Both the position numbers and the translations under genes were made by a program. From CAZDCD01 sp964503885 (GTDB lineage: Bacteria; Bacteroidota; Bacteroidia; Bacteroidales; UBA10428): a stretch of DNA of 64,000 nucleotides. Location: NCBI GenBank assembly GCA_964503885.1, contig CAZDCD010000007.1, positions 1-64,000 of the forward strand. The letters run 5' to 3'. Under the pieces are notes generated by a model that worked only from the letters and a program-made list of their open reading frames with translations, had not been told where the DNA came from and did no database searches. Below are positions 51,563 to 59,814 of this stretch, one piece after another (positions within the stretch are counted from its first letter, which is position 1; the number at the start of each line of letters is the position of its first letter).

Positions 51563-52252
51563 TTATTCTGAACGTTTTTGCCTTTTCTCAAGATACCGGA
51601 ATTTCCATTCTGCAACAGCCCAATCTTCTTCTGTATCGATATCATGAGCACTGAGCTCAGGGATTACGATCGCTCCTTTCCGACCATACCGGATTCCTGT
51701 TTTGGTTTTCATCCAGTAAAACATTCCGGCATCGTAATAGGCAGGTGGTAAATCCTGTGAACGGGTAACATAAAGCTCAGGATGGAACATTTCTGTTTCA
51801 TTGCCGGATAATTTTAATGCGCGCTGAATCGGGTAACTAAACCGGATTATAGGCCTTACCGAATCAAAATCCTCGTTTACCATCAGTTCGAAACCTTTCT
51901 TAAGCAAATCTGCAGTTATGAAAGGAGCAGTGGGCAGGATACAGCAACAATATTCAAAATTTTTGCTGTTTTTATGATATTCTTTCAATGTTTCGTCAAT
52001 CACATCCTGAAGGATAGCATGATCATCTGCAGTTTCTTTACTCCGGAAAAAGGGTATTTCAGCATGATATTTTCTGGCTACAGCAGCAATCTCTTTATCA
52101 TCTGTTGAAACCATTACCTTGTCAAAAAGCCCGCATTCCAAAGCTTTTTCAATGGAATAGGCAATAATCGGTTTGCCCAGAAAATCCCTGATGTTTTTGC
52201 CCGGTATTCTTTTGCTACCGCCTCTTGCAGGTATTATAGCCAGATTATGCAT
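51563..52252 (-). CDS. pseF: pseudaminic acid cytidylyltransferase
   Basis: 229 residues. The NeuA/PseF nucleotide-binding start is AIIPARGGSKRIPGKNIRDFLGKP. SYPIQRALKL and a C-terminal SAHDIDTEEDWAVAEWKF are typical PseF motifs. It activates pseudaminic acid with CTP to CMP-Pse for glycosyltransferases. It lies 21 nt after pseC and 39 nt before the proximal PseG-like gene on the same strand. Confidence 0.93.
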   Translation of the reverse strand: MHNLAIIPARGGSKRIPGKNIRDFLGKPIIAYSIEKALECGLFDKVMVSTDDKEIAAVARKYHAEIPFFRSKETADDHAILQDVIDETLKEYHKNSKNFEYCCCILPTAPFITADLLKKGFELMVNEDFDSVRPIIRFSYPIQRALKLSGNETEMFHPELYVTRSQDLPPAYYDAGMFYWMKTKTGIRYGRKGAIVIPELSAHDIDTEEDWAVAEWKFRYLEKRQKRSE

Positions 52253-52273
52253 GTGTTGACAACCGTTAAAATT

Positions 52274-53428
52274 TCAGGAAAAATAACCCAGTATAGCATC
52301 GATTACGTATTGCTGTTCCTCTTCAGACAGGGACGGATAGATGGGAAGACTTAAGCACCGCTCATAATATGCTTCGGCAACAGGAAAATCACCCCTTTTC
52401 CATCCCATATGCCTGTAGTAAGGCTGCATATGCAGCGGAATATAATGCACCTGGGTAAATATATTTTTGTCTTTCAGGTAGTTATAAAGTCCTTTCCTTT
52501 CATCTGTCAGGATCACATACAAATGATACGCATGGAATACCTGTTTCTGAATAACAGGAGTGGGTATTCCGGGATGGTTCTGAAATGCATTATTATACTT
52601 CTGTGCAATTTTATTTCTCTGTTCCAGATTCTTATCGATTTTTTGCAGTTGTGAAATACCCAATGCACATAGAATATCGGGAATCCGGTAATTATATCCC
52701 AGTTCCTGCATTTCATAATACCAGCCTCCGTGATTTTCTTCGAGGATTTCCGGATCTTTTGTAATGCCGTGTGTTCTCAGGAGCTTTATTTTCTCGTATA
52801 TGGTCCTGTTGTTTGTGGTTACCATTCCACCCTCTCCGGTAGCAATATGCTTGACCGGATGAAAGGAAAATACGGCCGCATCGGCATAATTGCAGTTGCC
52901 GCAAGCCTGCCTGTTTCCATCCTTATCTGTATAATAAGCGCCGGGGGCATGACATGCATCTTCCAGTATCCTGCACCCGTATTTATCGGCGATGTCCCTG
53001 AGAAGATCAAGCCTCACGGGATACCCTGCAAAATCTACAGGAATAATGCATGTGTAGGTTCCCGGTTTGTTTTTTTTTAGTTTGTCTTCAACCCGGTTAA
53101 GATCAATCAGGAAGGATTCTTTATCAATATCCACAAAATCGACCTTACCACCGGCATAGATCACACAATTTGCACTGGCAGCAAAAGTTATGGGAGTGGT
53201 AAGCACCTTATCGCCCGGTGTTATTCCAAGTGCAAGAGCCGACAGATGAAGGGCAGCAGTGCCATTCATGGTGGCTATGGCATATTTGCAACCTGTAAAT
53301 TGTGCGAACTTCTGCTCAAATTCGTCAACCTTGGGTCCCTGGGTAAGATATTCAGAACGGAGTGTTTTAACAACAGCCCTGATATCATCCTCAGTGATAT
53401 GATGTTTGCCATAGGGTATTCTGTTCAT
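52274..53428 (-). CDS. pseC: UDP-4-amino-4,6-dideoxy-N-acetyl-altrosamine transaminase
   Basis: 384 residues, DegT/DnrJ/EryC1 family. The PLP lysine is Lys193 in SFHPVKHIATGEGG, the cofactor Asp is in EDACHAPGAYY, and MNGTAALHLSALAL lies near the PLP phosphate site. It aminates C4 of the PseB product to give UDP-4-amino-4,6-dideoxy-L-AltNAc. It begins 2 nt after the pseB stop, in the standard pseB-pseC order. In the classical pathway PseH would next N-acetylate this amine; no such gene was found here. Confidence 0.94.
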   Translation of the reverse strand: MNRIPYGKHHITEDDIRAVVKTLRSEYLTQGPKVDEFEQKFAQFTGCKYAIATMNGTAALHLSALALGITPGDKVLTTPITFAASANCVIYAGGKVDFVDIDKESFLIDLNRVEDKLKKNKPGTYTCIIPVDFAGYPVRLDLLRDIADKYGCRILEDACHAPGAYYTDKDGNRQACGNCNYADAAVFSFHPVKHIATGEGGMVTTNNRTIYEKIKLLRTHGITKDPEILEENHGGWYYEMQELGYNYRIPDILCALGISQLQKIDKNLEQRNKIAQKYNNAFQNHPGIPTPVIQKQVFHAYHLYVILTDERKGLYNYLKDKNIFTQVHYIPLHMQPYYRHMGWKRGDFPVAEAYYERCLSLPIYPSLSEEEQQYVIDAILGYFS

Positions 53429-53430
53429 GA

Positions 53431-54456
53431 TCAGGGTTTAAAATCTGGATCGATATGTTTTATGATGAGTGCTCTGATTTTATCGGCAGAAAGCCACTGG
53501 CTGTTAGCACCCGAATTGTACCTGAATCCGATGGGTACCTCTTTTGCATGGAAATGCTCCAGGTAAACCTGTTTGCTTATATAAGAAGCCAGTATGGCAA
53601 AATACCTGCCAAAATCGATGGTATTGTGTGAGTCGCTTTCGGTAATCATCTCCTCGTGAATTTTCTCACCGGGCCTGATCCCGATAAACTCCAGTTTACA
53701 ATCCGGAGCAATGGCCTCGGCCAGTACTTTTATTTTATAGGAAGGCAACTTCGGGACAAATATCTCCCCGCCAAGGGCATTGTCAATAGCCCATAACACC
53801 ATTTCAACACCTTCCGTTAGTGTGATGTTAAAGCGTGTCATATCTGAATGGGTTATCGGTAAAAATCCCTCTTTTCTTTTTTCCATAAAAAACGGTATAA
53901 CCGAACCTCTGGAACCCATTACATTCCCATACCTGACTACCGAGAAACGGATATCGCGTTTCCCTTTTATATTATTGGCCGCGATAAACAGCTTGTCCGA
54001 TACAAGCTTGGTAGCGCCATAAAGGTTAATCGGGGCCGCAGCTTTGTCGGTGGATAAAGCGACCACAATTTTGACATCTGTTTCAAGGGCTCCTGCAATT
54101 ACGTTCTGGGCTCCGAATATATTGGTCTTTATGAATTCATCGGGATTGTATTCGGCGGCGGGCACCTGTTTCAGTGCGGCAGCATGCACGATAATATCAA
54201 TACCCTCGCATGCGCGCTTAAACCGGTCTTTGTCCCGCACATCGCCAAGAAAAAAGCGTATACCCGGATACATTGATTTCGGGAACATCAGTGACATTTC
54301 ATATTGCTTGAGCTCGTCGCGAGAGTAAATTACAAGCCTTTTGATCTGAGGGTATATGCGCAATACGGTTTCGGTCATTTTTTTACCGAACGAACCTGTT
54401 CCGCCTGTAAGTAATATACTGCTATCGGTATTGATGGTTTTTATTAAATCAGTCAT
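53431..54456 (-). CDS. pseB: UDP-N-acetylglucosamine 4,6-dehydratase (inverting)
   Basis: 341 residues, extended SDR fold. NAD-binding ILLTGGTGSFGKKM is typical; the active site is the SDR NLYGATK with Tyr and Lys. RFFLGDVRDKDRFKRA and the C-terminal IRPGEKIHEEM are PseB hallmarks. It dehydrates and C5-epimerises UDP-GlcNAc, the first step of pseudaminic acid synthesis. It overlaps the upstream GNGPSL-motif gene by 4 bp (54453-54456). Confidence 0.94.
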   Translation of the reverse strand: MTDLIKTINTDSSILLTGGTGSFGKKMTETVLRIYPQIKRLVIYSRDELKQYEMSLMFPKSMYPGIRFFLGDVRDKDRFKRACEGIDIIVHAAALKQVPAAEYNPDEFIKTNIFGAQNVIAGALETDVKIVVALSTDKAAAPINLYGATKLVSDKLFIAANNIKGKRDIRFSVVRYGNVMGSRGSVIPFFMEKRKEGFLPITHSDMTRFNITLTEGVEMVLWAIDNALGGEIFVPKLPSYKIKVLAEAIAPDCKLEFIGIRPGEKIHEEMITESDSHNTIDFGRYFAILASYISKQVYLEHFHAKEVPIGFRYNSGANSQWLSADKIRALIIKHIDPDFKP

Positions 54457-55325
54457 AGGTATTTTTTTTCAAATGCATCAATAATTGATCCGGGAGTAGA
54501 ATTGTATATTTTTACTTTCCGTTTTGTTGCATAATCTTCGATAATAAAATAGTTACGGAAAGTTAAATAAAATTTGTGAAGTACTTCAAACAATTTTCTG
54601 TCGTGTTTACCCCTCATTTTCATGGTGTCGGGTTTGGTCTCTGTTTCGTCATAAAAGTGTTTCTGGCTTAAGTATACTTTATTGTCATCGGAAACAAAAA
54701 TTTCTTTCATCCAGGAATGGTCGGCCCCTAATAGATGCATTCGCTTATATCCGGCAGCAATAGCAATCATAATGGAAGGAATGAGCACATTATGCGGTCG
54801 TGGCATACCCAGACCAAGCCTGAACATCAGGAAAGTAAACCACTTGAAACCTTCGATCGGTGTACTATTATAGAAATAAAATGACACATACTGATTTTTC
54901 TTAAACAGGGATTTAATGATTTTATGTTTTTTTGCATGGTACGGAATGCAAAATACCATTGGCCAGTTTGTTTTACCAATAATGGCATCAAATACCCGTT
55001 CCCTGTTCACCCTGTAATTTTCATTGACATCTTCGATCCAGTATTCGGGTGCCGCAATAACACAGATACATGGCTTTATTTCTGTATACAGGTTCGTCAG
55101 AACAAAATTATTTACACATAAGGTATGAGATGTGCATAACAGCAATTTATTTTTTTCGTAAGCCTGGTTGAGTGATGGTCCGTTTCCCAATAAGTATAGC
55201 GGGGAATTATCTGGCCGGAAAATTTTTCTTTTTTGTGGCCACCTGGTCCATACCAGAATTTTAACTACCGACAGGCAGGTATTGATGAAATTAAAAAATA
55301 AATCAGTCGTTTTTTCCAAATTCAT
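54453..55325 (-). CDS. GNGPSL-motif protein, possible nonulosonate transferase
   Basis: 290 residues, no signal peptide; one hydrophobic stretch near the N-terminus. The motif PLYLLGNGPSLNQAY (about 43-57) recalls the GNGPS nucleotide-sugar motif of GT42-type sialyltransferases and of DUF115/Maf-type proteins that put pseudaminic acid on flagellin. Later are IPSIMIAIAAGYKRMHLLGADHSW and KHFYDETE, features also found in DUF115. The start overlaps no gene, but the stop overlaps pseB by 4 bp. The link to CMP-Pse transfer is inference from this motif and position; the closest characterised relatives should be established by search. Confidence 0.55.
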   Translation of the reverse strand: MNLEKTTDLFFNFINTCLSVVKILVWTRWPQKRKIFRPDNSPLYLLGNGPSLNQAYEKNKLLLCTSHTLCVNNFVLTNLYTEIKPCICVIAAPEYWIEDVNENYRVNRERVFDAIIGKTNWPMVFCIPYHAKKHKIIKSLFKKNQYVSFYFYNSTPIEGFKWFTFLMFRLGLGMPRPHNVLIPSIMIAIAAGYKRMHLLGADHSWMKEIFVSDDNKVYLSQKHFYDETETKPDTMKMRGKHDRKLFEVLHKFYLTFRNYFIIEDYATKRKVKIYNSTPGSIIDAFEKKYL

Positions 55326-55343
55326 TGCCGGATCTCCTGCAAA

Positions 55344-56246
55344 TTAAAATTTAGGCTTGATAAATAAATAACCCAGAAAAGTCCGGGACAGTATCTTAGT
55401 CAGGTAGACTGCTTTTTTGGGTTTCCCTTTCAGAATAAAGAATATACCGAGAATAACGGCGGCTCCACACTTGAAAACATATTCGAAAAATTTTACCAGC
55501 TTCGCTCCGATGCCCTTTTCCTTCAGCCTCAGTTTTTCGCCATAACCAATCTGGTAACTCTGGTTTTTTAAATATTCAGGGGTAAGCCGGTACGCATCAA
55601 TATGGTGATGAACAATCACATCAGGGGCATAAACTATTTTTTTATTATTTGAACGCAATTTCAGGAACATATATTTATCATCGCTTCTGATGGTCAAACT
55701 CGAATTGAAGGGCCCAAGCTCCTGAAATAATTCTTTTCTGAATGACATATTGCAGCCTGCCGGATATTTGTGGTTAAAATCCCCAGGGCTGTTCCCATAA
55801 TCGACCTTGGTTACCATTCCGTTGAGGTATTTCGACAGCCATTCCGGATCTTTCCCGTCAGGAAATACGGGCAATACCTTACCCCCCAATGCATCATATG
55901 CAGGATTCTTCTCAAATGTCCTGAGAATATTCTGTGCAAAATCTTCATTGGCTATAGCATCATCGTCCATATAGGTTATTATGCCGCCTTCGGCGATTTC
56001 CAGTCCTTTATTCCGTGCATTTGAAAGACCGGCTTTTGGTTCAATGGCGTATTTAATGGTATGCCGGTTTTGAAATTCCTCCAGAAAATACCTGCATAAT
56101 TGATCTGTTTTATCTGTTGAATTATTATTGATGATGATAATTTCATACAGCGTGTTATCAAGCGTTTGCCTGGTCAGGCTATGCAAGGCTTTTGTAATGT
56201 ATTCCTGGCGGTTGTATGTGCAAATAATAATTGAAAGTTCTATCAT
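55344..56246 (-). CDS. family 2 glycosyltransferase
   Basis: 300 residues. GT-A fold with ELSIIICTYNRQEYI at the start, IIINNNSTDKT, the DxD-like motif YMDDDAIAN and PAGCNMSFRKELFQELGPF. A C-terminal hydrophobic segment (about 262-280) may anchor it to the inner membrane. It is the first gene of the minus-strand Pse locus, 18 nt upstream of the GNGPSL-motif gene. The donor and acceptor cannot be predicted. Confidence 0.92.
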   Translation of the reverse strand: MIELSIIICTYNRQEYITKALHSLTRQTLDNTLYEIIIINNNSTDKTDQLCRYFLEEFQNRHTIKYAIEPKAGLSNARNKGLEIAEGGIITYMDDDAIANEDFAQNILRTFEKNPAYDALGGKVLPVFPDGKDPEWLSKYLNGMVTKVDYGNSPGDFNHKYPAGCNMSFRKELFQELGPFNSSLTIRSDDKYMFLKLRSNNKKIVYAPDVIVHHHIDAYRLTPEYLKNQSYQIGYGEKLRLKEKGIGAKLVKFFEYVFKCGAAVILGIFFILKGKPKKAVYLTKILSRTFLGYLFIKPKF

Positions 56247-56560
56247 CTAATGTTTTAAAATTTTAAGGCAGTTAAAAGTAAAATATATCGGTGAATTATC
56301 CTTATGGTTACTTTTTATTTTAGCAATGCAGTGTTTATTGCAGGAAAATAACTATTTATTTGATTGAAATTATAGATGGTGTATAGAAGAGTTATTTAGT
56401 ATTTTATTTTTAAAGTTAAACGCTTGTTGATATTTTAGCTGTGTTCTAATAAACGTTATGACAGAGCAATAAATAAAAAAGTTTATATTCGCATTAATGA
56501 AACGCAATAGATAGACATGCAATTATACCTGCTTCGGAAGCTTGACTTTTACAAATAATT
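56247..56560. other. divergent promoter region between the glycan locus and the radical SAM gene
   Basis: About 310 AT-rich bases between two divergent genes. It should hold promoters for the Pse locus (minus) and the radical SAM gene (plus). The best plus-strand match to a -7 box is TATATTCG near 56484, one mismatch from TAnnTTTG. No small gene or strong hairpin was found. Confidence 0.4.
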
Positions 56561-57928
56561 ATGAGAATTTTATTGATCAGTCCGTTGCTGACCAGGCGCA
56601 AGCCATTCATATATAATATCGGGCTCTCCTATATCGGATCAGCGTTGATTCAGGCTGGCCATGATGTTGAATTATTAGATATTGAAGCATATAAGTATTC
56701 TAACGAAGAGGTAGAAGAAGCAATCAGGAAGAACAAAGCGGAAGTTATTTGCATTGGCACGTTGGTTACCGGATTTAATTATGTCGACTGGTTATGCACA
56801 GCAATAAAGAATATCAAACCCAACGTACCGGTTATAATCGGAAACAGCATAGCAACTACAATCCCGGAGATTTTACTTGAAAATGTTAAAGCTGATTATT
56901 TGGTATTGGGGGAAGGTGAGCTGACAATCGTAGAGCTGGTGAATGCCATATCAAATAAATATGATATTTCTGGCATTAAAGGCATTGCTTACAGGAATAA
57001 CAGTAAGATAATTATTGCGGAGCCTCGTGAATTAATTTTGGACCTTGACTCAATTCCCTTTCCGGCGCGTCATTTATTTCCCCTGAAGGAAGTCTATTTT
57101 AAGAATGCGAGTTCAAGTTTAAAACCTCCAATTGGAGTTGTTAGTACAACAAGAGGATGTCCGTATAAATGTACCTATTGTTATCATGCATTTCAAAATC
57201 AAAGAATCAGGTTTCATTCAGCAGAAAGAGTGGTTGATGAAATTGAATATCTTGTGAAAGAATACAATATAAGAAGTCTTGGATTCTCAGATGACTTGTT
57301 TGTCATAAAGAAATCCAGGGTTTTTGAAATATTTGATTTGCTTGAAAAAAGGAATATAAAAATAAACTGGCGTGCCTCGTGCAGGGTTAACTTTTTTGAT
57401 GATGAGTTGATAAAAAGGATGAAAAGAGCCGGATGTGTTGAAATTGGAATTGGTATTGAATCAGGTAGTCAGAAGATTTTAAACAATATTCATAAACAAT
57501 CAACTGTAGAACAGGCTCAAAAGGCACTTCAATTATGTAAAAAATATGACATTCATCCATACACAAGCTATATGATTGGCAATGTCGGAGAAACCAGAGA
57601 ATCTGTCTATAAAACGATTGAGTTCAGAAAAAAATACGATCCCGGTATGGGTGGATTTTTCTTCACCACTCCATATCCCGATACACCATTATACAGGTAT
57701 GCGATAGAAAAAAAACTTATTAGAGATGAATTGTCTTTAATAAAATCCTATGGTGAGCAAAGTGCACGATTATTGGTGAATTTTACTGAGATGACCAATG
57801 CAGAACTGGTCAGATTAAAAAAGGAAGCAAATAAAGAGCTCATTAAGGACTATCTGATCAAACATCCGATAAAGGGCGGATGGTTCTTAGGTAAAACACT
57901 GGCAAAAAAATATCTGAATGCCTCTTAA
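56561..57928 (+). CDS. B12-binding-domain radical SAM protein
   Basis: 455 residues. An N-terminal cobalamin-binding-like Rossmann domain (about 1-140; RILLISPLLTRRKP, GLSYIGSALIQAGHDVELLD, YLVLGEGE) is followed by a radical SAM core whose cluster motif is CPYKCTYCY (CxxxCxxC). Later come FSDDLFVI and GIGIESGSQKILNN, typical of the group that includes BchE-like and glycan or lipid-modifying enzymes. The cobalamin-binding DxHxxG motif is not evident, so B12 dependence is uncertain. It is divergent from the Pse locus and may modify a surface molecule. Codon choice is more AT-rich than in the housekeeping genes to the right. Confidence 0.87.
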   Translation: MRILLISPLLTRRKPFIYNIGLSYIGSALIQAGHDVELLDIEAYKYSNEEVEEAIRKNKAEVICIGTLVTGFNYVDWLCTAIKNIKPNVPVIIGNSIATTIPEILLENVKADYLVLGEGELTIVELVNAISNKYDISGIKGIAYRNNSKIIIAEPRELILDLDSIPFPARHLFPLKEVYFKNASSSLKPPIGVVSTTRGCPYKCTYCYHAFQNQRIRFHSAERVVDEIEYLVKEYNIRSLGFSDDLFVIKKSRVFEIFDLLEKRNIKINWRASCRVNFFDDELIKRMKRAGCVEIGIGIESGSQKILNNIHKQSTVEQAQKALQLCKKYDIHPYTSYMIGNVGETRESVYKTIEFRKKYDPGMGGFFFTTPYPDTPLYRYAIEKKLIRDELSLIKSYGEQSARLLVNFTEMTNAELVRLKKEANKELIKDYLIKHPIKGGWFLGKTLAKKYLNAS

Positions 57929-58031
57929 GTATCGAAAGATCTGCATCTATATTGTAAGACAAAGGTTGATTATTCTATGTAGGGATTTTGGCGCTAAGAC
58001 AGGCTTTATCATAAAGAGCCCTGATATTCAA

Positions 58032-59516
58032 CTATTGCTTTGAATACAAATATGTTACTTCATCATTATCCAATACTTTATCAAATATCACTACTTCGTC
58101 GATTATCCCCTTAAACGTGTTAATATCTCCACAAACATCTCCATCACTCCTTACAGTCACACCAATTGATAATTGAGCGGGTCCATCGTGAATATAGCTT
58201 AATGTTCCTTCAGAACCATCTAAAATGGTGAATTCAGGTTCCTTATTGACATAGAATTTTACCCGGTCAAGTCCATTATTCGAATCAATGGAACCATCAT
58301 AGCACATAACAATATGGTACCAATTGTATCCGGAAAATTCGGTTTGTCCTGTAATCCTTCTATATCCACTACTTGCATACAACCCATTTCTATATGTAAA
58401 TTTTAATTTTCCATTGTAAAGGCCTAAGCTAAATTGCCTTTCATCTGCATCGCAATAAGAATCTGCAGACTTAGCAATAATAGTATTTTGATTATCAATT
58501 TGAGATGGTTTAATCCAGAAAGAAAATGAAAATTTCTTATCTTCTCCGGAATAAATGTTGTCCAACACATCGCCCATATTTATATAACTGTTACCATCTA
58601 AAAATAGAGCACTCTCTTCAAACCCAACTATGTCAGTCGTAAAAGAAACTCCATGAGAATTACCATTATATCCGTTACCTGATTTATCATCTGCATCTCC
58701 GTTGAATGGGTAGTAGGCAACAACATTTGAAAGTATGTCTGATTTTTCAAGAATTAATTCAAACGGAGGTTCTCCTTTTGCACAATCATAAAGTAAAAGA
58801 CTATCCAAAGTCAAAGTGGTGTTGAATTCCCTGAATCCCGGTCTGGTTACTTTTATTGAATATTCATCTTTTTCAGGAAGGACAATATGATTGGTGACAA
58901 CATCGAGAGAACCTGAATAAATATGCTGTCCATCGGAAGAAATGTTTATCGTTGTTCCGATCAATTCCAGGTTGGCCGAATCATCCACATATTCAAAAGC
59001 GGCGATGCAAAAAGTCAATGTATTGACAATGTTAAAACTAAACGTTGCATAGCCGAAATCTTCAGGTTTACCTGCATATGATGAGATAACCTCAATACTT
59101 ACCTTAGTGGTCTCATCATTTGAAACAGTAAAATTTACAGGTAGAGGATATTTTACCAAATAAGCCAAATATGAACCTTCACAGGGAGTAAGATAAATGA
59201 CGCTATCGAATTTATTGATTACAAAAAAAGAAGTGACTTTATAATTTCCAGGCTGAAAAGCCAAAGGTTCACTTATATAGTCATTATTAAATTTAAACAA
59301 TTCAATTGTTTTTAGCTCGCATTCAGATATTCCATTTTCTTTTTTGATACTGATAACCAACTTATCAGCATCAGGAATTGTATTTTGCGTATCTTTAAAA
59401 TAACCTGATCCGTCAATTGTAAATGTAACATTTCCAGTAAGGCTGGAATTGTCTTTTTTTTCGCATGAAGTTAGAAGGATCAATAAGACTGTAAAAATTG
59501 AAAAAAGTCTTTTCAT
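58032..59516 (-). CDS. LamG/concanavalin-like lipoprotein
   Basis: 494 residues from ATG 59516; a longer in-frame start adds 11 leader residues. Lipoprotein signal LFSIFTVLLILLTSC with the lipobox ending at Cys. The N-terminal part (about 25-250) is beta-rich with a DUF4493-like sheet pattern (KLVISIKKENGISECEL; HIVLPEKDEYSIKVTRPGF). The C-terminal LamG/concanavalin-like domain (about 265-490) has VAYYPFNGDADDKSGNGYNG, FSFWIKPSQ and IDEVVIFDKVLDNDEVTYLY. It is probably surface-anchored and binds carbohydrate or protein. Neighbours are the radical SAM gene (convergent) and glyS. Confidence 0.85.
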   Translation of the reverse strand: MKRLFSIFTVLLILLTSCEKKDNSSLTGNVTFTIDGSGYFKDTQNTIPDADKLVISIKKENGISECELKTIELFKFNNDYISEPLAFQPGNYKVTSFFVINKFDSVIYLTPCEGSYLAYLVKYPLPVNFTVSNDETTKVSIEVISSYAGKPEDFGYATFSFNIVNTLTFCIAAFEYVDDSANLELIGTTINISSDGQHIYSGSLDVVTNHIVLPEKDEYSIKVTRPGFREFNTTLTLDSLLLYDCAKGEPPFELILEKSDILSNVVAYYPFNGDADDKSGNGYNGNSHGVSFTTDIVGFEESALFLDGNSYINMGDVLDNIYSGEDKKFSFSFWIKPSQIDNQNTIIAKSADSYCDADERQFSLGLYNGKLKFTYRNGLYASSGYRRITGQTEFSGYNWYHIVMCYDGSIDSNNGLDRVKFYVNKEPEFTILDGSEGTLSYIHDGPAQLSIGVTVRSDGDVCGDINTFKGIIDEVVIFDKVLDNDEVTYLYSKQ

Positions 59517-59814
59517 GGTAAAGAAGTTTGCTTTGTGGTATATTAGCAAACGAAAATATTTCCTAGTACGTTGTATCTGTATAGTTTTATAAAAGTCATA
59601 TTTCGTTTAATTCTTTCTGGTGAAAATAGTTCATTCTAAATTAATTATAAATATTAATTTAACAAAATTATACTTGGGAATAAGCAGCTATTTTTGACTC
59701 ATGCTTGCATATTATTGATTAAACAATGTCTATTAAAATTTTTCCTTTAACAATCTATCTACCAGATTAATGAAATATCTCTACTGCAAAGCCAAAGCAT
59801 TTGTAGCAAATTAA

